Below are positions 24,040-34,519 of a stretch of DNA of 64,000 nucleotides, piece by piece. The DNA comes from Aporrectodea caliginosa. Taxonomy: Eukaryota > Annelida > Clitellata > Crassiclitellata > Lumbricidae. The notes under the pieces were generated by a model, which was not told the DNA's origin, searched no databases, and saw only the letters and a program-made list of their open reading frames with translations. Each line of letters opens with the position of its first letter. Within the stretch, counting starts at the first letter, position 1. The position numbers and the translations under genes were made by a program. Location: NCBI GenBank assembly GCA_020284085.1, contig JACEVL010000144.1, positions 856,001-920,000 of the forward strand, written 5' to 3'.

Positions 24040-24702
24040 AACGACAGAGCAGAATGCTGAACCCTTTAGGTTAGTGCTGGCCGCATCTTGATTTTGCGCT
24101 GGACCCTTGAAGATTTGTTCATCAAAACGAAATAATTATAGTACCTTTTTGGTTCGTGCTGGTTGCTTCTTTATTTTGCGATGGTCCCTTGAAGGTTTGA
24201 TCAACAAAACGGAATGATCTAGAATCTAGGTTCGTGCTACTCGATTCTTGATCTTGCGCTGGACCCTTGAAGGTTCGATCAACAAAACGAAACGTAGAAC
24301 CTTTTTGGTTCGTGCTGGTTGATTCTTTATTTTGCGATGGCTTCTTGAAGGTTCGATCAACAAAACGGAATGATCTAGAATCTAGGTTCGTGCTACTCGA
24401 TTCTTGATCTTGCGCTGGACCCTTGAAGGTTCGACCAACAAAACGGAGGGATCTAGGATCTAGGTTCGTGCTACTCGATTCTAGATCTTGCGCTGGACCC
24501 TTAAAGGTTCGATCATCAAAACGAAACGCAGAATCTTTTTGGTTCGTGCTGGTTGATTCTTTATTTTGCGATGGTTCCTTGAAGGTTTGATCAACAAAAC
24601 GGAAGACAGAAGCTTTTTGATTGATGCTGGCCTCATCTTGATTTTGCGCTGGACTCTTGAAGGCTTGATCAGCAAAACATGCAGTCTCCTTCGGACACGA
24701 GA
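24040..24702 (-). repeat. 78 bp minisatellite, open as a repeat protein on the - strand
   Basis: About eight tandem units of 78 bp (26 codons). On the - strand each unit reads like RFVDRTFKGPAQDQESSSTN. Two alternating unit types exist (PAQDQESSSTNLDSRSF and PSQNKESTSTNQKGSTF). The frame is open for about 190 codons from a good acceptor-like 'ccttcgtgctttcag' at 24703. It shifts near 24130 ('AAAAAG|GTACTA' could be a donor). No homologue is recognised. A 3n unit length keeps any open frame open, so coding is not proven. Confidence 0.6.
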
Positions 24703-24879
24703 CTGAAAGCACGAAGGATAATGTGAAATATTTTTGATAAATTCAATGACAGAAACGTTATTTTTATATACTGTTATGTAATGCTATGCCTTGCTACATA
24801 TTAGACAACTGATACACACATTAATAGTTTTCTATAACTCACTTCTACAAATGTTTTTCATCATCAATCAATCAATCAA

Positions 24880-25010
24880 TCAATCAAAATGTTTATTTTG
24901 CAACCAACTAAACAAAAATCATCAAGTTTACATATAAATTTGAACATGGCTACAAAAAAGGAGGCCCTAAAGGGATGAAGAATCCCGCTAAGTAGGGACA
25001 CCAATTACAG
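24880..25010 (-). repeat. LINE/SINE 3' tail with (TGAT)n, inverted copy
   Basis: 'tcaatcaatcaatcaatc' followed by 'aaagggatgaagaatcccgc' is the reverse complement of the family at 49845-49960. Confidence 0.55.
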
Positions 25011-25014
25011 ATTA

Positions 25015-25385
25015 GGGGTCGTCCATTAATTATGTCAACAAAATAGGGGGAGTGGCTTTGGAAAAGTTTGACAGTTGTTGACAGAGGGAAGGGGGGTTCG
25101 GTGCAAGTTGACGTCAACAAATTTGTTTCCCCAATGAATCCCAAAAAGGTAGCGAAAGAGTAAATGTCTAAAAAAAGGTCATCTAAAAAAGTCATCGGAG
25201 TTCAAATCTCCAAATAAAGGTCATTGAGAAAAAAATGTAAGTCTGGCTACGCTTCTGGTAAGGGAGGGGTTCTGGGATTGTTGACATAATTTTTTTGGGG
25301 GTCCGTCAATGTTTGACAGTTGTTGACAAAGGGGAGGGGGTCAAAAAGGCCTAAAATTTGTTGACATAAATAATGGACGACCCCT
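25015..25385. mobile_element. PIF/Harbinger-like MITE
   Basis: Terminal inverted repeats 'ggggtcgtccattaattatg' and (right end, reversed) 'ggggtcgtccattatttatg', continuing into TCAACAAA. Flanked by TTA on both sides (25012-25014, 25386-25388), fitting the TWA target of PIF/Harbinger. The 371 bp interior is non-coding with inner inverted 'tttgacagttgttgacaa' motifs. Confidence 0.8.
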
Positions 25386-25539
25386 TACATTAGAAAATTA
25401 ATGGTGGCCTTTAAAAAGATTATCATTGAAAATATACTTGCAGTGACCAAGTGAAAGTTAAAGCAAAACAAAACAGAAAAGAAACTAAATGAACCCAAAA
25501 CAGAAAAACAAGGAAAGGAACGCGAAACTGAAACAGTTG

Positions 25540-26018
25540 CTAATAATAATAATAATAATCTTTTCTTTATTAAGCGCCTGACAAACGCACTGCGCTGTAC
25601 ATTTACAAATGATATGCAATTAAATCTTAACTACTAACAGAACAGACAGCCTGCAATACACTGTTGAGTCAATATACAATATAAAACAACAATACTTAAC
25701 TACCATAGGCCTGCTACCATGCACAAAAACGGGCGAAAGGTCAGCCAAGGTCGTTTATAATACATTACATTGTATAAGGTAGGTGCTTAATTTCTGTTTG
25801 AATACCCAGATGCTGGAGGATAAGATTTTTTCCCAGATCGCTACTCCAATTGAAGAGACGTGTAGGCCTATTCGTGCGGGCATAGGTGCGGCGATAAGAG
25901 CTAGAGTTTCTAGTAAAATACGGATGGACCTGAGATGAGAGTTGAAAGTAATGTTTGTAAATATAAGGCAGAAGGTTTCGGTCAAAACGATACATAAATT
26001 CCCCATACCATTTATCAT
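25540..26018 (-). pseudogene. LINE relic: RT C-terminus and 3' tail
   Basis: On the - strand 25765-25995 reads 'YRFDRNLLPYIYKHYF' then 'VHPYFTRNSSSYRRTYARTN', matching the V-H-x-Y-x-T-R tail segment of RTE/Jockey-like RTs. The 3' end 'acagcgcagtgcgtttgtca' with 'aagaaaagatt' and (ATT)n is shared with SINEs at 43441 and 27975. Confidence 0.65.
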
Positions 26019-26019
26019 A

Positions 26020-26298
26020 TTGTCCGTAAGACGATTATTATACTTTTCATCTAAAATATGAAATAATAATTATGCAGCCCTGTAATATCACCTGTAGTCT
26101 AATCATTATAATCTCATATCTCATTACGTCTTCCTATATGTTGTCATCCTTTCATCAAAAGGGATTCTGTGTAAAGTAAACCTTCTGAAATAGGGGGACT
26201 GAATCGCTTCGAAAATTTAGATATAGGCTTTTGAAACTGTTGTAAATGAACAACGTGGTTGTTCCATACCTCACGTCAATCTAACCAGCAATAGGATT
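26020..26298. other. No gene seen
   Basis: AT-rich sequence downstream of the TRIM-type stop codon; probably its 3' UTR or flank. Confidence 0.4.
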
Positions 26299-27504
26299 TC
26301 ATCGGTATGAGACCGAAACTGAGCTAAGACAATTGAACGGACTAGAATCCGTGAAATGCTGCTTACCCAAAATCCCTTTCTGAAATCTTACAATCCGATC
26401 GGTGGACTTGTTGACTCTTAATTCACCAACGACATTGTGATGCTTCGTAAGAATTGCAAGGTTTGCCGAATGGAATGAGATTTGATCGCAGTAAAAATCA
26501 TCCACGCCACAGTTTACGGGTTGGTTTTCCAGATCATTTGCTCTCGTGTGCATTTGATTGGCAGCTCGACATATATCAACAGGTGATCCTCTAGCCAGAA
26601 GTTCATTGCAATATCTCTGATAGCTGTCGATCATTACTTTGAATCTGTTGACATCCTGTTTTGTTATCTCAAAGCACTTAAGATTTCGATCTCTGATTAC
26701 TTTCAACTTCTGAATCGACATTTCCATGTGCTGATCAATTAATTCCTTTAGTTCAGCTCCTGCTCTGCGAATATTTTCTTCTGTTTTTAGGATTTCATTG
26801 TGAAATTCTGTTTTAAATTTCTCCAGCTTCTGAAAGGCATCTTCATACTCTGAACGCCTGTTAAACACTTTTCCAAGGTCAACTTTAAGTTGTTCTGCAA
26901 ATTGTCCAGCAGCTTTATCAACGTTCGAACACCTGTGAGACTGGTGACTCTCAACACAACAAATTAAACAGATGGCGACGTTGTCTTCATAGCAGTACAT
27001 CTTAATGAGCTCCTTGGGATGATGTTCACAGTAACTGTCGCGAAAGTTCAATTCTTTGACGTTTAGTTGACTTCCAAGCTCAACAACATGATGATTCTGA
27101 CATTGTTTGATTCTGCTATGCGACTTATTGCACCGATCACAAAGCTTCTGTTCACAGTCAATGCAAAACTTCTTAGCAACCGCTGTGTCTTCGGAGCAGA
27201 GCTCACAGACTTCTTCTTTTGCTGGGGCCGTAGCTAATTTTCCAATCTCCACTATCTTACCAATAAAGAAATTGTTCGGTAAATTAGAGAAACCTTCTTG
27301 CGGAATAACAAATTCATTCCTGCATAATGGACAAGCCATCTTCTCTCCAGGATTCTTATCCTCTCCATACTTTTCCAGGCAGTGCAAGCAGAAAGTGTGA
27401 ACACATGGGAGAAATTTTGGACTTGTGAATATCTCGGCACAAATGGAACATTCTGTCACGTCAGAAAGCTTTTCATGGAATTCTGTTCCTGGAGCCCGGG
27501 CCAT
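26299..27504 (-). CDS. TRIM-type RING/B-box/coiled-coil protein (RBCC), intronless ORF
   Basis: 401 codons from ATG at 27504. An in-frame ATG five codons upstream exists, but 'tttatgttcag' at 27513-27523 looks like a splice acceptor, so 27504 is preferred. A C3HC4 RING spans about residues 16-65 (CSICAEIF, CVHTFCLHCLEKY, MACPLCRNEF). B-box 1 is at about 95-140 (VCELCSEDTAVAKKFCIDCE), B-box 2 at about 150-195 (YCEHHPKELIKMYC, CLICCVESHQSHRC). A coiled coil follows (FNRRSEYEDAFQKLEKFKTE to about 300). RING proteins of this class are E3 ubiquitin ligases. No NHL, filamin or B30.2 domain follows; the protein stops about 100 residues after the coiled coil. It lies antisense upstream of the myosin exons. 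Confidence 0.85.
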   Translation of the reverse strand: MARAPGTEFHEKLSDVTECSICAEIFTSPKFLPCVHTFCLHCLEKYGEDKNPGEKMACPLCRNEFVIPQEGFSNLPNNFFIGKIVEIGKLATAPAKEEVCELCSEDTAVAKKFCIDCEQKLCDRCNKSHSRIKQCQNHHVVELGSQLNVKELNFRDSYCEHHPKELIKMYCYEDNVAICLICCVESHQSHRCSNVDKAAGQFAEQLKVDLGKVFNRRSEYEDAFQKLEKFKTEFHNEILKTEENIRRAGAELKELIDQHMEMSIQKLKVIRDRNLKCFEITKQDVNRFKVMIDSYQRYCNELLARGSPVDICRAANQMHTRANDLENQPVNCGVDDFYCDQISFHSANLAILTKHHNVVGELRVNKSTDRIVRFQKGILGKQHFTDSSPFNCLSSVSVSYR

Positions 27505-27639
27505 AGTTTTTCTGAACATAAACCAGTAATAGATAAGTATATTTACTTATTTTTATGCTATTCAAATGTGTACAAGCAATAATAATTATTGCAACATGAG
27601 TTGAAGGAATGAAAATAGAATTTCAACCATATTGTTTGC

Positions 27640-28500
27640 CTAACATTGGAGTTGTATTATAGACTACCTATGTTAAAAGTGACCCTAAGCTTTATTGTGA
27701 CACTTGCTCGGTTCCACGAGTCGTGGCCATGTTTCTATGAACATAAAACCGTAATAAATAGGCTACTTACAGTATTTCGACACTCCTCTGACACTAAGCA
27801 GCGCTCGTGAAAAGCTTGTGACCTGCGCTTTGCTTTTAGATAACGCTCTAGCGATGTCGATATTATAACAGATTACGAGAAGTTGAGAACGATTAATTCT
27901 TATCTACACACAAGTAAAGACCTTAGAGTTGTGGATACGTTTCTTTGAACATAAAACACTGATAGATACTTACAGGGGAGGGGGATAGTATAATGGATAA
28001 CACTCTTGCCTGAAGTTTTTACGGATCCGGTTCGATTGCCGTATGGCTCCTCATGCCTTCATTCCCTAGGTTGCAGCAAAAGTACAATGAGCTAGCGCCT
28101 TACATGGCTGCAACTTTGTTGATTTATGTCTTCTGTAATTTGTGTTTTTGTGAATTGTTTCATCGTCATAGCATGTACATGTAGGCCCTACAGCACAGTG
28201 CGTTTGTCAGGCGTTTCATTAAAGAATAACTACAATTATTATTAGTAAGACTTAGTAGTATTGTGATAACTCCTCGGATACTGCTCAGTGCTCGGGAATA
28301 AGCTGGTGTCCTGCGCCTGTCTTTTGAGTGGCGCTTAAGAAGTTAGGCGTTTGCGATTACGATTACGATTAAGCTGGTTCTATGCGATTAGATTTTAGGT
28401 AGCGCTTTTCAATGTCGATATTACGATTGCGATTGCAAGAAGCCTACGATTAATTCATATCTAAGACCTTAGAATCTCCCGTAATACTGTTCGCCTTGTG
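27640..28500. repeat. Duplicated 5' flank of the TRIM-type gene with a SINE insertion
   Basis: 'tttctatgaacataaaaccg' (about 27733) and 'tttctttgaacataaaacac' (about 27940) repeat the sequence just before the TRIM start ('tttctgaacataaaccag', 27509). 'gactacct.tgtt' plus 'aagctt.a.tgt' recurs at 27660 and 28515. These are degenerate local duplications. Confidence 0.5.
27975..28245 (+). repeat. tRNA-derived SINE with LINE-like 3' tail
   Basis: A-box-like 'gatagtataatggataacac', B-box-like 'ccggttcgattgccg', middle 'gcgccttacatggctgcaac', and tail 'gcacagtgcgtttgtcaggc' then 'cattaaagaataac' and (ATT). It has the same architecture as 43441-43722. Confidence 0.7.
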
Positions 28501-28879
28501 ACAGCGGTTTTAGAGACTACCTGTGTTTACAACGACTTTAAGCTTCACTGTCATGTTGGCTGTCTTTACCAAAAAAGCCATGAACGATACTTTACGATCC
28601 CTGCTCTGAAGATGGCTTTCGATTATTCTCTTCATCCGGCGTGGGAAACCGATTAGGCAACCTCGTTTGCATTGACTCACTATGGCATTGAGCGTCAAAG
28701 CGCTGCATAAGCAATTTAATGGTGTGTAGGTAACTAAGCTACGTCTCAACTTAACAGGATTAATTAAACTCAAAAGTGCCACTTGAACGCTAAGCGCAGG
28801 ACACTAGTCTATTCACGAGCGCTGCATCGAGTGTGAGGGGTTGTAACTTACTTACTAACGTGCTACGAAAACGTTCATT

Positions 28880-28948
28880 TGCTGCAATATACGGTCTAGT
28901 CTCTAGATTTCTGCGTGACCTTGCGCGCGTTAAGTGTACGCGTTAACC

Positions 28949-29020
<72 letters not shown>

Positions 29021-29022
29021 CT
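28880..29022 (+). repeat. Retroelement 3' end (GACCTTGCGCGCGTTAA) with (AAT)n
   Basis: 'tctgcgtgaccttgcgcgcg' then (AAT)n. The same terminus occurs at 45490-45520 as 'tgtgtgacctcgcgcgcgtt'. Confidence 0.6.
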
Positions 29023-29059
29023 AGCAAAAATTGGAGGCCAACTGACCCCGCCGTGGCGT

Positions 29060-29195
29060 AGTATTAGTAGAGAGGGCCCAGCCCTGGTCCCCAGGACCCG
29101 TCTCTGGTCCCCAGGACCGGTTCCCCCGGTCCCCGGGACCGGTCCCCTGGTCCCCCGGTCCCGGTCCCCAGGTCCCCCCCCCGGTCCCGACCAGT
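29060..29195. repeat. GC-rich GGTCCCC/GGACCGG low-complexity tract
   Basis: Alternating 'ggtccccaggaccggt' units, many self-complementary (GGTCCCCGGGACC), so stable hairpins are likely. Confidence 0.8.
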
Positions 29196-29199
29196 TGTG

Positions 29200-29640
29200 T
29201 ATAAATAGGGTTGCTTAACACGCTCAGTAGCTCAGTTGAGTGTTGACAGTAATTCGAGTCATTAGTGTTCAGACGTTCGTTGATTCATTGATTCGTTCAT
29301 TCGTTCGCTCAGGGAGCCAGCAGTCAGTCTGAGAGTCATTAGTTCAGTTGATGATAGTCAGTTGTAGTCGTTGATGTTAGGCAGTCGTCTGTCGTAAATC
29401 AGTTACATTTTGAGTTGTACTTGGTTAATACAAGTGATTTCATTGACTTGGCTCTTGTCGTCTTCTTCATCTAATCGACGTTCGGTGGTCGCTAACCCGT
29501 TAAGACCTCTGCCCGACCGGAGAGGCCGATCCTGGCAGACATTGAAGACTGGGGGATTTCTGAAACCTGGACCGATGATATGCCCTCTTTTATCCAGGCT
29601 TAGTACTGGCACCACTCGAAAACGGTAGTGGTGGAGTTCA
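29200..29640. other. No supported gene
   Basis: Contains ATTCGTTCATTCG-type degenerate repeats (about 29255-29310). ORFs of about 70 codons on both strands show no domain. Confidence 0.4.
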
Positions 29641-29935
29641 GTTTCAAATGCAGTGCACTACTGTAACAGTCGTCTACTAGTGCACCAGCCTGTCCCTATT
29701 ATGTAAGACGCTGGTAAGCGTTCAATCTATAATAAGCCGCTTTCACGTCCAATACATTAACTCAGCCTTTCATTTGCAAAATGAGCATTAGGACGTGATG
29801 GGCGCCTTGCATGGCTGCCAAACTGTTAAATTCGACTCCTGTAACTGAGGCTGTAATAACTTGTGATCACTATGACTTGTAATCATACTGCGGTGTGACA
29901 AACGAAGCTTATATGTTTCATTGACAGTGCATGCA
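29640..29935 (+). repeat. SINE fragment (GGGCGCCTTGCATGGCTGCC family)
   Basis: 'gggcgccttgcatggctgcc' then 'aactgttaaattcgactcct' and 'ggtgtgacaaacgaag'. It matches the body of the copy at 49010-49290. Confidence 0.6.
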
Positions 29936-30205
29936 AGTTTATGCCTTTATAGCCAGTTCCTTCTTTCTACGACTTTCATTCCTATAATTTTGAAAATGTG
30001 ACTTTGTTAGTTGCAATTAATATCACGATATGAAAATTTTTGTGTATGTATTTTTGTTAGAGAAGCGTGAAAATTACGTATAGAAATATTTCTATTGTGA
30101 TCATCAGCGGCTTGAAATAACGAGTAGCCTAACCAACATAGCTAAAACTTCATACGAATGACTTTTCACTTTGTAGTCACATGCTGGAATATTTTATCTT
30201 TATAG

Positions 30206-30391
<186 letters not shown>

Positions 30392-30643
30392 TGAACTCAA
30401 AAGCCCTAGTCTTCTCAAACAAGGTCATGTTATATTAATTTTGTGACAGTAATTTAAATCCCAAAATGTGTAAACGAACACTTTATCACTCCAGGCGACT
30501 CTGTTTTTCAAACAAGTTGCTTTTAACGCAGACTTTATTATAATAAAATTCTTTTTTATTTGAATACTGCAACTTCCTTTCGCTTTGGCCTTGATTTTGG
30601 TTGTGTTTCGGTTGTGTTTTATAACCATTCATTTCCATTTCAG

Positions 30644-30721
30644 GGAAAATATGTTGAAATACAATTCAGTAGAGGCGGTGAACCGTATGGAGGGAAAATT
30701 TCAAACTTCCTTCTAGAAAAG
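30644..30721 (+). CDS. MYO1E: Myosin Ie/f exon 2 (after switch I)
   Basis: Acceptor 'catttccatttcag', donor aag|gtaaac, 26 codons, phase 0/0: [20 protein letters not shown] then NFLLEK. Confidence 0.95.
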
Positions 30722-30870
30722 GTAAACAACAATTCTCTGAAATTTTCTCCGAATAATAACAATGCAATTAAACGCCTACACATCCACTGCGCTCGTTCTT
30801 ATGCGAGGCTATAATTATGTGTAATTGCGCTGTCATGTTTTAGTCATTACTTCGTTCAGTTTTACTAAAG
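30722..30870. other. Intron sequence, nothing recognised
   Basis: Myosin intron start; includes 'aaacgcctacacatccactg', a possible repeat edge. Confidence 0.4.
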
Positions 30871-31449
30871 CCTTTGGCAGGCGCGTAACTAGCATTACGC
30901 AATTACGCAACTGCGTAAAGATTTTAGCAGCTCTCAAAATTTTTTAACCGTTTAGATTACTTATTGATATTCTAGATTACTATTATTCGTTGAATTTCTA
31001 GTGTGCAGACTTTATTACTGTATAGTCAGTAAAACATTTCCCTTCGCGGACATAGTGAAGACTCTGCAAATTTCGTGGCACTTCTGAAATTTCAATTACA
31101 GACCGACACTATAGATTAAATCATCGTAGGCCAATGTCATCTGGTCCACGCAAAACCCAGTACATAAGTCCGTTGATTCAAAATCAGCTGATCCACCTGT
31201 GTGGCCTGTGAGTTCGAGACATTATTGTGGCAGAATGTCGTGCGGCTAGATTATACACTTTATTGTTTGATGCGAGCACATAACAGATATCGGTCTGCTT
31301 ATACGATATGTTGATGGCGTGAACAACCCGGTTCTCAGCATATGTGGTAAAAGAACAATTTGTAACTGTCATCCCAACGCTTGACACCACTGGCTAAACT
31401 ATTGCGACACGCGTTAAGCAGCAGCTTTATGAAGTTGGTTTCTATATAT

Positions 31450-31575
31450 ACATATGTTAAGGTATTTTGATAAGGACAATTTGCTCCCGACTTTTCAATC
31501 TGGTTTTCGTAAGGGCCACTCCACGGAGACCCTGTTAGTTCGCCTCCTGTCTGATATCTATGGGGCATTGGGGCT
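31450..31575 (+). pseudogene. CR1/Jockey-like LINE, 5' segment (interrupted)
   Basis: Reads 'LPTFQSGFRKGHSTETLLVR' and 'LLSDIYG', the RT segment just before motif A. It continues after a nested insertion at about 32945. A 26 bp local duplication ('ttcgcctcct.tctgatat') sits at the break. Confidence 0.7.
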
Positions 31576-31579
31576 ATTG

Positions 31580-32945
31580 ATAGTTCGCCTCCTCTCTGAT
31601 ATATATACCTATTCCTAAGATCCCTAACCCAACCTCTGAGGCTGATTTCCGGCCTATTTCTATCACATCAGTATTGTGTAGATTGTTAGAAAAACTTATA
31701 GTGCGCCTGTACATCTATCCTATCCTCACTAATCATGTTGAGAACCGTCCCTTTGCTGACCAATTCGCCTTCAGACCTTCTGGTTCTACCTCTGCTTCAC
31801 TCATAGCCATCACTGACTGTATTCTTAACTCGCTTAAATCTGAACCTTATGTCCGCCTTATTTCTCTAGAGTTCTCCAAGGCCTTTGATACAGTCAGGCA
31901 CTCTTACTTGGCCGATCGACTGGCCTCTCTACCTATACCTGTTAATATCTTCAACTGGATTCTCTCCCTCTTGAGCAATCGTAGTCATTGTACCAAGTTC
32001 CGCGGCATGATCTCTTCCTTGGCTCACATCAATGCTAGTATAATACAGGGTTCTCGCATGGGCCCAGCAAACTTCTTAGTGGCCATCTCTGGTCTTAAAC
32101 CTCTCCACAGCTTCAATTATATCTTCAAATATGCTGATGATTGCTATCTTTTGATCTTGGCTTCAAATATTTCCACCACGGATGCAGAATTAGATCACAT
32201 TAGTGCCTGGGCTCGCAAATGTAATCTTTACCTAAACCATTCTAAATCTAACGAAATTATCTTGACCAGACCAAATGTGAATCTTGAACAAGGTCCTCCA
32301 ATTATACGTGGCATAAAAAGGGTCACATCCCTGAATATATTGGGTATCGAGATTTCCGCAAAGCTCGGTTTTTCCTCCCATATCCAAAAGATTTGTGTAC
32401 GGGCCAAGCAATCTCTCCACGCCCATCGTATTTTAATCTCGCATGGGCTCTTGGGAGTCAGGTTATATGATGTGGTCCGGTCCACCACTGTCAACCGAAT
32501 GCTTTATTGTTCCCAAGTGTGGTGGGGCTTTGCCAGCAAACAGGAACGTGACTCTCTAAGTGCTGTGGTCCGCAAGCTGGTACGCTTTGGCTTCCTACCA
32601 AAATCTTTCCCCACTTTTGAGGAACTCTGTAAAAAAGCCGACCATGACCTTTTTAGAAATATCTTAAATAATCCCGGACATATCCTTCATTACCTACTAC
32701 CCCCTGTCCTATATACTGGTCACGATTTGCGCCCACGCTCACATAACCGTGTTCTTTCTAGATTTGATTCCCTCACCAGGCGTGGTTTCCTGGCTAGGAT
32801 GTTGTACAGCTAAGCCATATAGTGTTTTTTAGTTTACTATTTACTAACTTTTTCGCTACTATTTGATAACTTTGTATAACTTTGTATGTATAGCGCCGTG
32901 CGTTTGCCAGCGTTTAATAAAGAACACACACTTACTTACTTACTT
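31580..32945 (+). mobile_element. Nested non-LTR retrotransposon copy (RT C-terminal two thirds)
   Basis: Open for about 400 codons: 'PTSEADFRPISITSVLCRLL', 'FADQFAFRPSGSTSASL', motif A 'LISLEFSKAFDTVRH' (Glu in place of the usual Asp), 'ASIIQGSRMGPANFLVAIS', motif C 'FKYADDCYLLI'. It stops at 32811-32813. The 3' end is 'gtatagcgccgtgcgtttgc' and 'taataaagaacacac' plus (TTAC)n. It is inserted in the same orientation into another LINE: 'tatggggc...ggggctattgat' on the left and 'ctatggggctattgatt' on the right are the likely target duplication. The 5' end is truncated. Confidence 0.75.
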
Positions 32946-34100
32946 ACTATGGGGCTATTGATTGGTCACAGGTCACCCTCATAGCATTATTTGATGTCAG
33001 CGCGGCGTTTGACACCGTCGATCACGAATTCACGATATCATTCTTAGGCGCCTATCTGCCTCGTTTGGCCTTTCTGGTAACCTTCTTGACTGGCTTGCTT
33101 CATACCTCCATCACCGTTCGCTCTCTGTGGTCTACGTGTCTACTAGTACTCCGTGGGTTCCTGCCCCGTTTGGCCTGCCCCAGGTATCTGTGCTGGGCCC
33201 TCTTCTCTGATTAAATTATTTATACTGCTGATACTGGTCCTCTCCTGGCCTCTTGCTGAGCCTTGCTCTGTGCTGAGCCAATCTTATGCGGGTAACCTGC
33301 AGGCGTATTTGCACTGTCCTGCGTCAGCAGCCATTACCGCAGCCCGGGCCATGAACCGAGCAATGGAGGCTCTCGAGGCCAGGATGTCCTCCAATCGCCT
33401 GCGGCTAAACTCATATAAGACCCAGTTGATTTGGATTGGCACGCGCCAGCAGCTCGCCAAAATTGATTTGAAGGCCCTTGCCCATGCAGGAGTTCCCGCA
33501 GTTTACTTTCTCATCCTCTGTCTGGGACCTTAGTGTCACATTAGACCAAGAACTAACGTTCACGCGGCATATCAGCCTGCTATCCACTTCTTTGTTGCTT
33601 CCAGTCTTGATTAGTGCAGCGCCCTCTACGTGGGTTTTCCGGCGGCTCGGGTTGAGTGCTTGGTTCGGGTCTTACGCTATATTGGTTGCATCCCAAGATT
33701 CCGCCATGTTACTGAATATATGTGGGATGTCTTGCATTGGCTTCCTTTTCCACAATGGATCGATTACCGGATCTCTTCCTTGATCTGGCGCTGTCTCGCA
33801 GATGTGGTCTCTGTTTACCTACAGGAGCTCCACCCTCAGCATCCAGCACCGTGGTTCTCTTCACTCTTCTAGGCAGGCTGAGGCTCTTGTCTCACGGTCG
33901 CGGACTTCTATTCTGCAGCGCCGTGCTTTTTCTGTTGCTGGCCTGCAATCTGGAATGGGCTTCCTTTGGCACTACGCCTAATGCCGACCGCCCTTCAGAT
34001 CACGTTCTATTCTAACTTCAAGACTGTTCGGATTTCGGAGTTGGGTCGGGAGCGCAAGTAGATAATCTTGAAGGGACGCTATATAAATCTCTATAATGAA
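32945..34100 (+). pseudogene. CR1/L2-like LINE, 3' segment
   Basis: Resumes with motif A 'VTLIALFDVSAAFDTVDHE', then frameshifted 'EALEARMSSNRLRLNSYKTQ', 'LVRVLRYIGCIPRFRHVTEY' and 'WDVLHWLPFPQWIDYRISSL'. It ends 'gaagggacgctatataaatc' plus (TGAA)n. Multiple frameshifts. Confidence 0.7.
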
Positions 34101-34519
34101 TGAATGAATTATAATTTGCCAAAGAGCTGATGTAAAATGTTATTACTTTAAACCAAAAAGATTGTCTCCAAAATGGATCATTACAAACCAATAAATAAAT
34201 TTATTTTCTTATGCTTTAGTTAATTGCTTTGATGAGTCTGTCTGTTTTTAGTCTACGTTGGTTGCTGGGACTGTGCAGCTGAGACCATTTTAAAAATCAA
34301 ATTATGAAATTATAATTATAATTTTCCAAAGAACTGATGTAAAATGTTATTACTTTAAACCAAAAGTTGGTCTCCAAAATGGACCATTACAAACCCCTAA
34401 ATGAAAAAAATTTTACCCTGGGGAGAGGGCACAGCCCCCTCCCCAGACCCCTCCCCTCACAGTTCTTCAAAACTGCGTAATTATTTGGAAGCCCTGGTTA
34501 CGCCACTGGCCTTTGGGTT

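Larger units (their letters stand above)
30875..34515. mobile_element. Possible DNA transposon remnant with nested LINEs
   Basis: Left 'tttggcaggcgcgtaactag' and right end reversed 'aaaggccagtggcgtaacca' match as imperfect terminal inverted repeats, followed on both sides by 'aattacgca'. Between them lie two LINE copies. At 34300-34440 'ttttaccctggggagagggc' and 'ccccagacccctccc' are typical of such elements. Boundaries are approximate. Confidence 0.4.

Noticed and set aside
24040..24702. CRISPR array
   Set aside because: Units are contiguous and similar over their whole length with no spacers; eukaryotic context.
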